From Mycolicibacterium doricum (GTDB lineage: Bacteria > Actinomycetota > Actinomycetes > Mycobacteriales > Mycobacteriaceae): DNA of 64,000 nt. Below the pieces are notes generated by a model, which was not told the DNA's origin, ran no database searches, and saw only the letters and a list, made by a program, of their open reading frames with translations. Location: positions 3,038,001 to 3,102,000 of the forward strand of contig NZ_AP022605.1 in assembly GCF_010728155.1 (NCBI RefSeq), in the 5' to 3' direction. Made by a program: the position numbers and the translations under genes. Below, in pieces: positions 1-11,121 of the stretch. Numbering within the stretch: the first letter of the stretch is position 1; each line of letters starts with the position of its first letter.

Positions 1-213
1 ACGAACCTGGGCGTCACCAGCCGGGAAGAGGTCGTCGCGGTCGCCGACCTCGAAACCGTTCTCCTCCACGACGTCGATCACACGCGACTTCATCGTCGAC
101 ACGGTGGTCTCGGTGCCGTCCACCGAAAGAGTGACCGTCTTGTGGGCGGCGACGGCGTAACCCCCCGCGAAGGTCAGTGCCACCAGCAGTGCGCCCACGA
201 CGATACGCAGCAT
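1..213 (-). CDS. rpfB: Resuscitation-promoting factor RpfB, N-terminal part (cut by window edge)
   Basis: Only the first 71 codons lie in the window. RpfB is a secreted peptidoglycan-cleaving enzyme that helps dormant mycobacteria resume growth. The visible part has a hydrophobic N-terminus ([20 protein letters not shown]) followed by the start of a DUF348 domain, with the segment [22 protein letters not shown] that closely resembles mycobacterial RpfB as I recall it. The catalytic and G5 domains are outside the window. In M. tuberculosis RpfB the residue after AVAA is Cys and the protein is predicted to be a lipoprotein. Here that residue is His (AAHKTV), so a signal peptide or anchor without lipidation is more likely. 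The gene follows tatD on the same strand after about 128 bp, as in other mycobacteria. Confidence 0.9.
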   Translation of the reverse strand, partial: MLRIVVGALLVALTFAGGYAVAAHKTVTLSVDGTETTVSTMKSRVIDVVEENGFEVGDRDDLFPAGDAQVR

Positions 214-341
214 GGGCGAGCGCGCCTCGTGCAGCCTGTTCAGAGCAGTCAAGTTAAGGTCGAATCCCTGGTTTCGGTACGAACGCTTCGAAGAATGCGC
301 GGCCAACTCCGCTTACGATCACGAGACGGTAACGAACTCCC

Positions 342-1202
342 TTACCGAGAGCAACCCCCACCGATCCCGTATGCGCCGATGGCGGTGTCGGTGGTTTGCC
401 GAGCCAACTCCTCGGCCGACCCGCTCCGGACCTCGGCGAGAGCCCGCACGGTGTACGGCAGGCAGTACGGCTCGTTGGGTGCCCCGCGGTACGGGTGCGG
501 GGTGAGAAACGGTGCGTCGGTTTCGACGAGGAGCTGCTCGGCGGGGATCAACTGCGCCGCCTCGCGCAGCGCGTGGGCGTTCCGGAAGCTCACCGTCCCC
601 GAGACGCTCAGCAGCCAGCCCGCGTCCACACACGTGCGCGCCATCTGCGCATCCGAGGAGAAGCAGTGGAAGATCACCGTCTCCGGTGCACCCTCGGCCG
701 CGAGCACGTCGAGGACGACCGCGTCGGCGTCGCGGTTGTGGATCATCAGCGGCTTGCCGATGCGCTTGGCCAAGTCGATGTGCCAGGCGAAGGCGTCGCG
801 CTGCACGCCCGGTTCAGCGCAGCCGTCGAGCTTGCCGGGCCAGTACAGGTCCATTCCCGTCTCGCCGACCGCCACGACCCGCGGGTGGGCGGCGAGCCGC
901 TCGATCTCGGCCTTCGCCTCGTCGGTGAGCGCGCCGGCGCGCGTGGGGTGCAGAGCCACCGCCGCGTACACCCGGTCATCCCATTCGGCGGCCTGGGTGA
1001 CCCAGCGCACGGACGCCAGGTCGTCGGCGATCGTCACTGCGGCGCGCACCCCGACCGCGCCCGCCCGGTCCAGTGCCGCCCGCACGTCGTCACCGTCACG
1101 CGCGCCGCAGGCGTCCAGATGGGTGTGCGCATCGATGAGCGGCCCCAGCGGTTCGGGAGCCGGCGGCGCCGGACGGTTCGATCGACTCACGTCCCACACC
1201 AT
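342..1202 (-). CDS. tatD: TatD-family metal-dependent hydrolase/nuclease
   Basis: A 286-residue TatD-like amidohydrolase-fold enzyme, a family of metal-dependent 3'-5' DNA/RNA exonucleases. Metal-binding motifs are in the usual order: IDAHTHLDA near residue 25, the Glu of VAVGETGMD, the His of MIHNRDAD, the His of IFHCFSSD, and the Asp of [10 protein letters not shown] near the C-terminus. I chose the ATG at 1202 (MVWDVSRS). A longer frame to 1250 would run into metG, which starts divergently at 1216. The gene lies upstream of rpfB in the conserved metG-tatD-rpfB neighbourhood. Confidence 0.93.
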   Translation of the reverse strand: MVWDVSRSNRPAPPAPEPLGPLIDAHTHLDACGARDGDDVRAALDRAGAVGVRAAVTIADDLASVRWVTQAAEWDDRVYAAVALHPTRAGALTDEAKAEIERLAAHPRVVAVGETGMDLYWPGKLDGCAEPGVQRDAFAWHIDLAKRIGKPLMIHNRDADAVVLDVLAAEGAPETVIFHCFSSDAQMARTCVDAGWLLSVSGTVSFRNAHALREAAQLIPAEQLLVETDAPFLTPHPYRGAPNEPYCLPYTVRALAEVRSGSAEELARQTTDTAIGAYGIGGGCSR

Positions 1203-1207
1203 AGAGT
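1202..1207 (+). promoter_or_regulatory. Leaderless-type -10 element for metG
   Basis: TAGAGT ends 8 bases before the GTG start of metG. This is the spacing expected when a mycobacterial transcript begins at the start codon itself. The element overlaps the divergent tatD start. The inference rests on spacing and sequence only. Confidence 0.4.
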
Positions 1208-1215
1208 CAGTCCAC

Positions 1216-4148
<2,933 letters not shown>

Positions 4149-4159
4149 GCGATGTAGCT

Positions 4160-4540
4160 CACATCCGCATCGCCGAAACCGCGCCCATGAAGGGCCTCTC
4201 GGCGATGGCCAATCCGGAAAAGCTGACCGGCAGCGATCTCGTCCTGACTGAAGCCGAACACCTCGCGCGCCCGTCGACGTCGCCGGTCGACGCTGCGGTG
4301 AAAAACCGCATGGTGATCTCCGTCGACGTCTTCTCATCGACCGGCTGCAACGGCACATCGAGGGCGGCGCCGGTGCTGCCGACTGCGTAGATCAGAGAGT
4401 CGTAGTCGAGCGGGGACAGCTTCGAGGGTGTCATCACCGTCGAGATCGTCGACGGGAAGATCAGCCACTTCTACGCGATGCGCAACCCGGACAAGCTGGT
4501 CGGCGTGGATGCCCCCCGGGAGATCACCCGCATGATCTGA
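4160..4540 (+). pseudogene. Degraded ECF (SigJ-type) sigma-factor C-terminal fragments
   Basis: The roughly 400 bp between gdhA and pabB holds no intact gene. From 4418 to 4540 one frame encodes SFEGVITVEIVDGKISHFYA followed by MRNPDKLVGVD. This closely resembles the end of the SnoaL-like C-terminal domain of SigJ-type ECF sigma factors (typically ...FYAVRNPEKL). A second, weaker piece at about 4165-4260 reads MKGLSAMANPEKLTG, the same type of terminus. The two pieces are separated by stops. I read this as the remnant of one or two sigma-factor genes. The opposite strand also shows sigma-like snatches (EVFGFSQDEIAAGQ), which I could not resolve into a gene. Confidence 0.45.
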
Positions 4541-4552
4541 GAAGCTGAGGCA

Positions 4553-5809
4553 GTGTGGATGGAGCGGCTAGGCGACCTCGGCGACGCGCCGGCGGTCCTC
4601 GCCGGAGTTGCCTCAGCCGGTGCCGCGCTCGGTCTTTCGCCGCCCGCGGCACTGATCGGGGACTGGTTCGGATCCTCGGCGGTGATCGCCCCGTCGGTGG
4701 CGATCGCTCCCGTCGACCCGACCGAGGTGTTCGACGTGCCGCCGGGCGCCGGGAACACCGTCGGCGGAGGGTGGTTCGGCTACCTGTCGTATCCCGACCC
4801 CGGCGCGAACGGTGTCGGCCCGCGTATTCCGGTGGCGGCCGGCGGCTGGTCGGACTGCGTGCTGCGACGTGACCGCGACGGCTGCTGGTGGTACGAAAGC
4901 CTCGGCGGGACAGCCGCTCCCGCGTGGCTGTGCGCGGCTGCTCGACAGCCCACGGCGCCGCCGGCCCACCAGATCCACTGGAGGCCACCGGATCGCGACG
5001 CCCACCGCCGGGGTGTGACCGACTGCCTCGACGCGATCGGCGCGGGCGAGGTGTACCAGGCCTGCGTGTGCACACAGTTCACCGGCCGCCTGCACGGGTC
5101 CCCGCTGGGCTTCTTCGTCGACACCGCGCGGCGCACCACCCCGGCCCGGGCCGCGTACCTGGCGGGTGACTGGGGTGCGGTCGCATCGCTGTCGCCGGAA
5201 TTGTTCCTGCGCCGCCGCGGCACGGCGGTGACGTCCAGCCCGATCAAGGGCACGCTGCCGTCGACTGCGGATCCGACCGAGTTGCGCACCTCGGTCAAGG
5301 ATGTGGCGGAGAACATCATGATCGTCGACCTCGTCCGCAACGACCTCGGTCGCGTCGCGAGAACCGGGACGGTGACGGTGCCCGAACTGCTGACCGTCCG
5401 CCGGGCGCCCGGGGTCTGGCACCTGGTGTCCACGGTCACCGCAGAGGTGGACCGCGGCCTGCCGATGGCCGAGGTGCTCGACGCCACCTTCCCACCGGCG
5501 TCGGTCACCGGCACCCCCAAGGGCCGAGCCCGCAGCCTGCTGCGGAATTGGGAGCCGGATCGACGCGGTGTCTACTGCGGCACCATCGGCCTGGCTTCTC
5601 CGGTGGCGGGTTGCGAACTGAACGTCGCGATCCGGACGGTGGAGTTCGGCGCGGACGGATCCGCGGTGCTCGGCGTCGGTGGAGGCATCACCGCCGATTC
5701 CGATCCGGACCGCGAGTGGGAGGAATGCCTGCACAAGGCCGCGTCCATCGTCGGGCCCTGTTCGCCGGTTCGGCGCACCCACCGATCCGCGGTAGTCAAC
5801 CCGGTGTGA
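4553..5809 (+). CDS. pabB: Aminodeoxychorismate synthase component I
   Basis: A 418-residue chorismate-binding enzyme related to anthranilate synthase component I. It makes aminodeoxychorismate for p-aminobenzoate and folate synthesis. Conserved chorismate-binding features: SSPIKGTLP, the segment DVAENIMIVDLVRNDLGRVA, the segment FPPASVTGTPKGRA, and GVGGGITADSDPDREWEEC. Position matches Rv1005c in M. tuberculosis. The GTG at 4553 lies just after GCTGAGG, a modest ribosome-binding site. An ATG two codons later is also possible. Confidence 0.93.
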   Translation: MWMERLGDLGDAPAVLAGVASAGAALGLSPPAALIGDWFGSSAVIAPSVAIAPVDPTEVFDVPPGAGNTVGGGWFGYLSYPDPGANGVGPRIPVAAGGWSDCVLRRDRDGCWWYESLGGTAAPAWLCAAARQPTAPPAHQIHWRPPDRDAHRRGVTDCLDAIGAGEVYQACVCTQFTGRLHGSPLGFFVDTARRTTPARAAYLAGDWGAVASLSPELFLRRRGTAVTSSPIKGTLPSTADPTELRTSVKDVAENIMIVDLVRNDLGRVARTGTVTVPELLTVRRAPGVWHLVSTVTAEVDRGLPMAEVLDATFPPASVTGTPKGRARSLLRNWEPDRRGVYCGTIGLASPVAGCELNVAIRTVEFGADGSAVLGVGGGITADSDPDREWEECLHKAASIVGPCSPVRRTHRSAVVNPV

Positions 5810-5907
5810 CTGACCAGACCGACGTCGGCCTCCATGCCGCTTCCCGTCAGGCGCTCTCGAGTTTCGCCGAACCCGACGGTCCGCGGAGTTATCACCACCG
5901 GCCAGTC

Positions 5908-6744
5908 CTAGCCGCGCGAGCGCAGCACCGCGTCGTAGAGTTCGCGCCGCGACGGGGCGCCGGGGTTGGCGGCGATCACCTCGGCGCAGGCATCCTTGAC
6001 GCGCACGCCGGTCGCGACGCGGTCGTTGACGTCGGCGACGAGGACGTCCAGGTCGGCGGACGGCACCGCACCCGCGAGCACGACCGTGATCTCCCCCAGT
6101 ACACCGTCGGCGGCCCAGTCGGCGAGCTCGGCCAGCGTGCCGCGTCTGACCTCCTCGTGGGTCTTCGTCAGTTCTCGGCAGACCACCGCCCTGCGGTCGC
6201 CGCCGAGCGTGCCGGCGGCGTCGCGCAGGGTGTCGGGCAGGCGGCGGGGTGATTCGAAGAACACGCAGGTGCGCTGCTCGGTGGTGAGCGCCTGCAGCCA
6301 GGTGGTGCGGGCCACCTGTTTACGCGGTGGGAAGCCCTCGAAACAGAACCGGTCCGACGGCAGGCCGGAGACCGCCAACGCCGTCGTCACCGCCGAGGGC
6401 CCCGGCAGGCAGCTGACCGTCAGCCCGGCGTCCACACAGGCAGTGACCAGCCGGTATCCGGGGTCGTTGATCAGCGGCATCCCGGCGTCGCTGACCACGA
6501 GCACCGTCGCCCCCGACTTGACCGCCTCGACCAGCGCCGGAACGCGCGTCGCCTCGTTCTGGTCGAACAAACTCAGCACCCGGCCCACCGGCCGAACGCC
6601 CAGCGACTGAGCCAGCTGGCGAACACGGCGGGTGTCCTCGGCGGCGACGATGTCCGCCCGCGCGAGCGCGTTCACCAGCCGCTCCGATGCGTCGCCGGGC
6701 TGGCCAAGCGGGGTGGCACCGAGCAGCAGACGACCAGCGGTCAT
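5908..6744 (-). CDS. rsmI: 16S rRNA 2'-O-ribose C1402 methyltransferase
   Basis: A 278-residue SAM-dependent tetrapyrrole-methylase-fold enzyme that methylates C1402 in the ribosomal P site. Conserved features: GATPLGQPGDAS at the N-terminus (usually TPIGNLGD), AAEDTRRVRQL, VVSDAGMPLINDPGYRLV, LPGPSAVTTALAVSGLPSDRF and FFESPRRL. It is divergent from the pmt gene with about 60 bp between the starts, an arrangement conserved in mycobacteria (Rv1003/Rv1002c). Confidence 0.93.
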   Translation of the reverse strand: MTAGRLLLGATPLGQPGDASERLVNALARADIVAAEDTRRVRQLAQSLGVRPVGRVLSLFDQNEATRVPALVEAVKSGATVLVVSDAGMPLINDPGYRLVTACVDAGLTVSCLPGPSAVTTALAVSGLPSDRFCFEGFPPRKQVARTTWLQALTTEQRTCVFFESPRRLPDTLRDAAGTLGGDRRAVVCRELTKTHEEVRRGTLAELADWAADGVLGEITVVLAGAVPSADLDVLVADVNDRVATGVRVKDACAEVIAANPGAPSRRELYDAVLRSRG

Positions 6745-6792
6745 TTCGGCGGGCAGGAGTGCAGGGACCGGGGGGTGTCCATCAGCACAGCC

Positions 6793-6798
6793 TACGAT
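6793..6798 (+). promoter_or_regulatory. Leaderless-type -10 element for pmt
   Basis: TACGAT lies 8 bases before the GTG start of pmt in the short divergent gap with rsmI. Motif and spacing fit a transcript starting at the start codon. Inference only. Confidence 0.4.
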
Positions 6799-6806
6799 CT
6801 GAAGAC

Positions 6807-8348
6807 GTGACCGCCCCCGCCACCGAAGCTCCGCGCGCGGTTCCGGTCATCAGCCCCGCCCCTCTGGTGCCGGTGGCCGACTTCGGACCCGTCGACCGGT
6901 TGCAGGGCTGGGCGATGACGGCCGTGATCACCGCGCTGGCCGCGATCACCCGGTTCCTCAACCTCGGCTCGCCCACCGACGCGGGCACCCCGATCTTCGA
7001 CGAGAAGCACTACGCCCCGCAGGCCTGGCAACTGCTGCACAACCACGGCGTCGAGGACAATCCCGGCTACGGGTTGGTGGTGCATCCGCCCGTCGGCAAG
7101 CAGTTGATCGCGATCGGCGAGGCGCTGTTCGGCTACAACGGGGTGGGCTGGCGGTTCTCCGGCGCGGTGTGCGGGGTGGTGCTGGTCCTGCTGGTGGCGC
7201 GGATCACCCGGCGGATCAGCCGTTCGACTGCGGTGGGCGGCATCGCCGGGCTGCTGCTGATCGCCGACGGCGTCAGCTTCGTCACGTCGCGCACCGCGCT
7301 GCTCGACGGGTTCCTCACGTTCTTCGTCGTCGCGGCCTTCGGCGCCCTGATGGTCGACCGCGACCAGGTCCGTGAGCGGATGCACGTCGCGCTGCTCGAG
7401 GGCCGGATCGCCGAGACGCCGTGGGGTCCGCGACTGGGCGTGCGGTGGTGGCGGTTCGGTGCGGGTGTGCTGCTCGGGCTGGCGTGCGCCACGAAGTGGT
7501 CGGGGCTGTACTTCGTGGCGTTCTTCGGCGTCATGACGTTGGCGCTCGACATCGCGGCGCGCCGGCAGTACCGGGTGCCCAGGCCGTGGGTGGGGGCCTT
7601 CCGGCGAGACCTCGGGCCGTCGCTGTACGCGATGGTGCTGGTCCCGTTCGGCGTGTACCTGGCGTCGTACACGCCGTGGTTCGCCTCCGAGACCGGGGTG
7701 AACCGGCACGAGGCCGGGCAGTCCATCGGCGAGGACAGCCCGTGGCCGGTGCCCGACGCCGTTCGGTCGCTGTGGCATTACACCTACGCCGCCTACCGGT
7801 TCCACTCCGGGCTGACCAACTCCGACGGCAACCACCATCCGTGGGAGTCGAAACCGTGGACGTGGCCGATGTCGCTGCGGCCGGTGCTCTATGCGATCGA
7901 CAACCAGGACGTGCCGGGCTGCGGTGCGCAGTCGTGTGTGAAGGCCGTGATGCTCGTCGGCACGCCGGCCATGTGGTTCATCGCGGTACCCATCCTGGGC
8001 TGGGCGTTATGGCGCGCGTTCGTCAAGCGTGACTGGCGCTATGCGGTTGTGCTGGTCGGCTATTCGGCGGGTTTCCTGCCGTGGTTCGTCGACATCGACC
8101 GGCAGATGTACTTCTTCTATGCCGCGGTGATGGCACCGTTCCTGGTGATGACGATCGCGCTGATCCTCGGCGACATCCTGCACGGGCCGAGGCAGAACGC
8201 GGAGCGGCGCACGCTGGGGCTGATCGTCGTCGCCGGCTATGTGGCGCTGGTCGTCACGAATTTCGCCTGGCTCTTCCCGATCCTCACGGGTATCCCAATC
8301 AGCCAGTCGACGTGGAACATGCAGATCTGGCTCCCGAGCTGGCGCTAG
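6807..8348 (+). CDS. pmt: Protein O-mannosyltransferase (GT39)
   Basis: A 513-residue polytopic membrane glycosyltransferase that transfers mannose from polyprenyl-phosphomannose to secreted proteins during Sec export. The first extracellular loop carries the acidic catalytic motif (PIFDEKHYAPQAW) and later the conserved VHPPVGKQLIAIGE. The region HHPWESKPWTWPMSLRPV, and the terminal WNMQIWLPSW, are typical of actinobacterial Pmt. About ten hydrophobic segments are visible. Homologous to Rv1002c. The GTG start at 6807 is chosen because of the leaderless-type promoter immediately upstream. An earlier in-frame extension would overlap rsmI. Confidence 0.93.
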   Translation: MTAPATEAPRAVPVISPAPLVPVADFGPVDRLQGWAMTAVITALAAITRFLNLGSPTDAGTPIFDEKHYAPQAWQLLHNHGVEDNPGYGLVVHPPVGKQLIAIGEALFGYNGVGWRFSGAVCGVVLVLLVARITRRISRSTAVGGIAGLLLIADGVSFVTSRTALLDGFLTFFVVAAFGALMVDRDQVRERMHVALLEGRIAETPWGPRLGVRWWRFGAGVLLGLACATKWSGLYFVAFFGVMTLALDIAARRQYRVPRPWVGAFRRDLGPSLYAMVLVPFGVYLASYTPWFASETGVNRHEAGQSIGEDSPWPVPDAVRSLWHYTYAAYRFHSGLTNSDGNHHPWESKPWTWPMSLRPVLYAIDNQDVPGCGAQSCVKAVMLVGTPAMWFIAVPILGWALWRAFVKRDWRYAVVLVGYSAGFLPWFVDIDRQMYFFYAAVMAPFLVMTIALILGDILHGPRQNAERRTLGLIVVAGYVALVVTNFAWLFPILTGIPISQSTWNMQIWLPSWR

Positions 8349-8481
8349 CTGTGCGTTGGTCGTTTGCGCGACGGTCTGGTTATTGCACACATGGTCGTTG
8401 CCGGACGATCATCCACAGCCCTGGGCGCAATATCTCCACTGGCCACCCGGATCTGTCGGCGACTCCCGCCAGCATCGAGCC

Positions 8482-9336
8482 ATGTCGGAGGCGGTGGTCG
8501 GCGGCGAAATGCTGGCGAGTGGAGTGCTCACCCGTGGGCAGCTGCGATGGAACTATCGCCGGCTCTTCCCGGATGTCTACGCGCGGAAGGAGTCGCCGCC
8601 GACGCTGCGGCTGAGGGTCGCCGGCGCCTGGTTGTGGTCGGGGAGAAACGGCGTGATCACCGGCCGCGCCGCCGCGGCGACACACGGCGCGCTGTGGGTG
8701 AGCGCGACAACGCCCATCGAGATGCTGTGGCAGTGCGGGCGGCCGCCGGACGGGATCATCGTCCGGAATGAACGGATCGCCGACGACGAAATGCTCGTAA
8801 TGGACGGTCTCCTTGTCACGACACCGCGGCGGACGGCTTTCGATCTCGCGAGGCATCTGCCCCGCGACTCCGCGGTGGCTCATCTCGACGCGTTGGCACG
8901 GGCCACCGGCATCACCGCAGCGGAGGTGCTCGCTCTTGCCGAGCGGTATCCACGGGCGCGCGGGCTGCCACGTGCACGCATCGCGCTCGATCTGATGGAC
9001 GGCGGGGCGCAGTCGCCGAAGGAGTCCGAGCTTCGCCTGACACTCATCGACGGTGGACTTCCCCGGCCGCGTACGCAGATCAGCGTGACTGACGGATACC
9101 GCGAGGCGTTCATCGACATGGGGTATGACGAACCGAAGGTGGGGCTGGACTACGAGGGGACCCACCACAGCACCGATCGGGGTCGGTACGTCTACGACAT
9201 CGGGCGCGCGGAACTCATCGACAGCGAGGGCTGGATCGACATCAAGGTGGTCAAGGAGCACAGTCGACGATTCATCCTGCACCGGGTCCGCGAGGCATTC
9301 ATCCGCCGCGGGTGCGGCCCTCAGACTTTGCGCTGA
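8482..9336 (+). CDS. DUF559-type protein (Vsr-like endonuclease fold)
   Basis: A 284-residue protein of a family common in mycobacteria. The N-terminal half resembles AbiEi-type antitoxin-like proteins (GVLTRGQLRWNYRRLFPDVYA, then VTTPRRTAFDLARHLPRDSA). The C-terminal part matches DUF559, a restriction-endonuclease-like fold related to Vsr (AFIDMGYDEPKVGLDYEGTH and later YDIGRAELIDSEGWIDIKV). No partner toxin or methylase gene is next to it, so the substrate is unknown. The ATG at 8482 follows a weak GAGC-type site. It sits between pmt and arcA, where M. tuberculosis has no such gene. Confidence 0.75.
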   Translation: MSEAVVGGEMLASGVLTRGQLRWNYRRLFPDVYARKESPPTLRLRVAGAWLWSGRNGVITGRAAAATHGALWVSATTPIEMLWQCGRPPDGIIVRNERIADDEMLVMDGLLVTTPRRTAFDLARHLPRDSAVAHLDALARATGITAAEVLALAERYPRARGLPRARIALDLMDGGAQSPKESELRLTLIDGGLPRPRTQISVTDGYREAFIDMGYDEPKVGLDYEGTHHSTDRGRYVYDIGRAELIDSEGWIDIKVVKEHSRRFILHRVREAFIRRGCGPQTLR

Positions 9337-9400
9337 CGGTCGTCGAAACGAGTCGAACCACAGCCGTCGGCGCAATCTTCGGGCTTCGCGCTAACCGGCG

Positions 9401-10609
9401 TCAGAGCGGGTCACGGGCCACCGGACACGACATGCACCGCGGCCCACCCCGTCCGGTCCCCAGCTCCGACGCGGCGATCGCAAGCACCTCGATACCCGAA
9501 TCCGCAAGCCTGGCGTTTGTTTCGGTGTTGCGCTCGTAGGCAACCACGACACCCGGGGCAAGCGCCAGCGTGTTGTTCCCGTCGTCCCACTGTTCGCGCT
9601 CGGCGGTCACCGGGTCCAGCCCCGTGTCGATGACCCGCAGCCTGTCGATCCCCATCGCGTCGGCGGCGGCGCTCACGAACGGCGCGGCGTCGTCGATGCG
9701 AACCCCGCCGTCGCCGTTGCGGCGAATCGTGAACGCCGACAGCGAGTCCACCACGTTCGGGTACATCACCACAGCATCGACGTCGACCATCGTGCAGACC
9801 GTGTCCAGATGCATCTGCGCCCGCTCCTGCGCGATCGGCACGGCAAGCACGGTGTGCGCCAGATCGTCGTCGAACAGGCTGCGCGCCAACGCCTCCGCTC
9901 CCGCGGGCGTCGTGCGCTCCCCCACCCCGACGGCCACCACTCCCGGGGCGAGCAACAGCACGTCACCACCTTCGACCGGGGCCGACCGGGATTCGTAAGC
10001 GCGTCGCACACCGAGGAACCGCCGGTGGTGGGCGTAGATCAGGTCGGTCAGCGACGTCTCCCGCGACCGGGCCGGCAGCGACAGCGACGTGATCGCCACC
10101 CGCGGGCCGATCCAGAACGACGAGTCGCGGGTGAACAGCAGATTGGGCAGGGGCTCGATCACGAAATCCCCGCCGTGATGCATCCGACGCACCAGCGACA
10201 GGTCGCTCGCCGCAAACGGCAACTCGTTGAACGTCATGCCGGCGACCAGCACGTGCGCCAGGGCGCCGGCCTCCAGCGTCCGCAGATACGCGGAAAGTTC
10301 CTGCGCCAGCGGCAAACCCAACCGTCGCGGGTCGACGGCGGCGGCGATACCGTGCATCCGCGCCGCCCCACTGGACAGCGCCTCGCTCAGCAGATCCGCC
10401 AACAGCAGCACCTCGACACCGCGGGACCGCAACAGGTCGGCGAACGCGTCGTGCTCCTCCTGCGCTCGGGCCACCCATGGCAGCCCGTCGAACAGCAGCG
10501 CGTCGTTGTTGCGTGGGGTCAGCCGCTGCAGCTCCGCGCCGGGGCGGTGCAGGATGACCGCACGCAGCGCGCCGACCTCGGAATCGCAGCCCAGTGTCAC
10601 ACTTAGCAC
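9401..10609 (-). CDS. arcA: Arginine deiminase
   Basis: A 402-residue enzyme hydrolysing arginine to citrulline and ammonia. Catalytic features: Asp162 in LLFTRDSS, the EGGDVL segment near residue 214, the His-Asp of MHLDTVCT near 268, and the nucleophile Cys395 in [10 protein letters not shown] close to the C-terminus. No arcB, arcC or arcD is adjacent, so this is a stand-alone gene as in other mycobacteria (Rv1001). The start is the GTG at 10607-10609, 25 bases from the SoxR operator of the divergent soxR gene. Confidence 0.93.
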   Translation of the reverse strand: MLSVTLGCDSEVGALRAVILHRPGAELQRLTPRNNDALLFDGLPWVARAQEEHDAFADLLRSRGVEVLLLADLLSEALSSGAARMHGIAAAVDPRRLGLPLAQELSAYLRTLEAGALAHVLVAGMTFNELPFAASDLSLVRRMHHGGDFVIEPLPNLLFTRDSSFWIGPRVAITSLSLPARSRETSLTDLIYAHHRRFLGVRRAYESRSAPVEGGDVLLLAPGVVAVGVGERTTPAGAEALARSLFDDDLAHTVLAVPIAQERAQMHLDTVCTMVDVDAVVMYPNVVDSLSAFTIRRNGDGGVRIDDAAPFVSAAADAMGIDRLRVIDTGLDPVTAEREQWDDGNNTLALAPGVVVAYERNTETNARLADSGIEVLAIAASELGTGRGGPRCMSCPVARDPL

Positions 10610-10634
10610 CGTAGCGCCAACACCTCTCCGTCAA

Positions 10635-10656
10635 GACCTGAAGTAAAGTTCAGGTC
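10635..10656. promoter_or_regulatory. SoxR operator with embedded soxR promoter
   Basis: A perfect 8-bp inverted repeat, arms GACCTGAA and TTCAGGTC with spacer GTAAAG, ends directly against the soxR ATG. Dyads of this kind are what MerR-family dimers bind. Inside it TAAAGT (10644-10649) stands 7 bases before the ATG, the spacing of a leaderless mycobacterial promoter. The repeat also lies close to the divergent arcA start, so both genes could be affected. Operator function is inferred from symmetry and position. Confidence 0.75.
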
Positions 10657-11088
10657 ATGGACGGCCATGAGCTGACCCCGAGCGAAATGTCTGCCCGCAG
10701 CGGTGTCGCGGTCTCGGCGCTGCATTTCTACGAACGCGAAGGGCTCATCAGCAGCCGGCGCACCGCGGGCAACCAGCGCCGCTACGCACGCGAGACGCTG
10801 CGGCGGGTCGCCTTCATCCGGATGTCGCAGCGGCTCGGGATCCCGCTGGCCCGCATCCGCGCGGCGCTGGCCACCCTGCCCACCGACCGGGTGCCGACGA
10901 GCAAGGACTGGGCCAAGCTATCCGAGAGCTGGCGCGAGGACCTCGACGATCGGATCCTGCACCTGCAGCGGCTGCGCGACAACCTGGCGGGCTGCATCGG
11001 CTGCGGCTGCCTGAGCCTCAAGACGTGCAGCCTCGCCAACCCCGGCGACGTCCTCGCCGGCAGTGGGCCCGGACCCGTTCGCCTCTGA
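10657..11088 (+). CDS. soxR: Redox-sensitive MerR-family activator SoxR
   Basis: A 143-residue regulator. An N-terminal MerR winged helix (SGVAVSALHFYEREGLISSRR, split by the usual turn, then NQRRYARETLRRVAFIRM) is followed by a dimerisation helix and the [2Fe-2S] cluster motif C-IG-C-G-C-LSLKT-C near residues 119-130. This motif is diagnostic of SoxR. In actinobacteria SoxR usually answers redox-active metabolites rather than superoxide as such. An inverted repeat abuts the start codon, implying autoregulation. No obvious efflux or oxidoreductase target lies beside it; the next gene, alkB, has its own promoter. Confidence 0.93.
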   Translation: MDGHELTPSEMSARSGVAVSALHFYEREGLISSRRTAGNQRRYARETLRRVAFIRMSQRLGIPLARIRAALATLPTDRVPTSKDWAKLSESWREDLDDRILHLQRLRDNLAGCIGCGCLSLKTCSLANPGDVLAGSGPGPVRL

Positions 11089-11092
11089 GCTG

Positions 11093-11108
11093 TCGAACGC
11101 TTGTGCGA
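11093..11108 (+). promoter_or_regulatory. LexA-like SOS box upstream of alkB
   Basis: TCGAAC, four bases, then GTGCGA: 11 of the 12 conserved positions of the mycobacterial LexA box (TCGAAC-N4-GTTCGA). It ends immediately before TACACT (11109-11114), which lies 7 bases from the ATG of the AlkB-type gene. A repressor here would cover the promoter. Sequence match only. Confidence 0.6.
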
Positions 11109-11114
11109 TACACT
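11109..11114 (+). promoter_or_regulatory. Leaderless-type -10 element for alkB
   Basis: TACACT, matching TANNNT, stands 7 bases before the ATG at 11122, so the transcript is predicted to begin at or next to the start codon. It is directly adjacent to the LexA-like box. Confidence 0.5.
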
Positions 11115-11121
11115 GCGTTCC

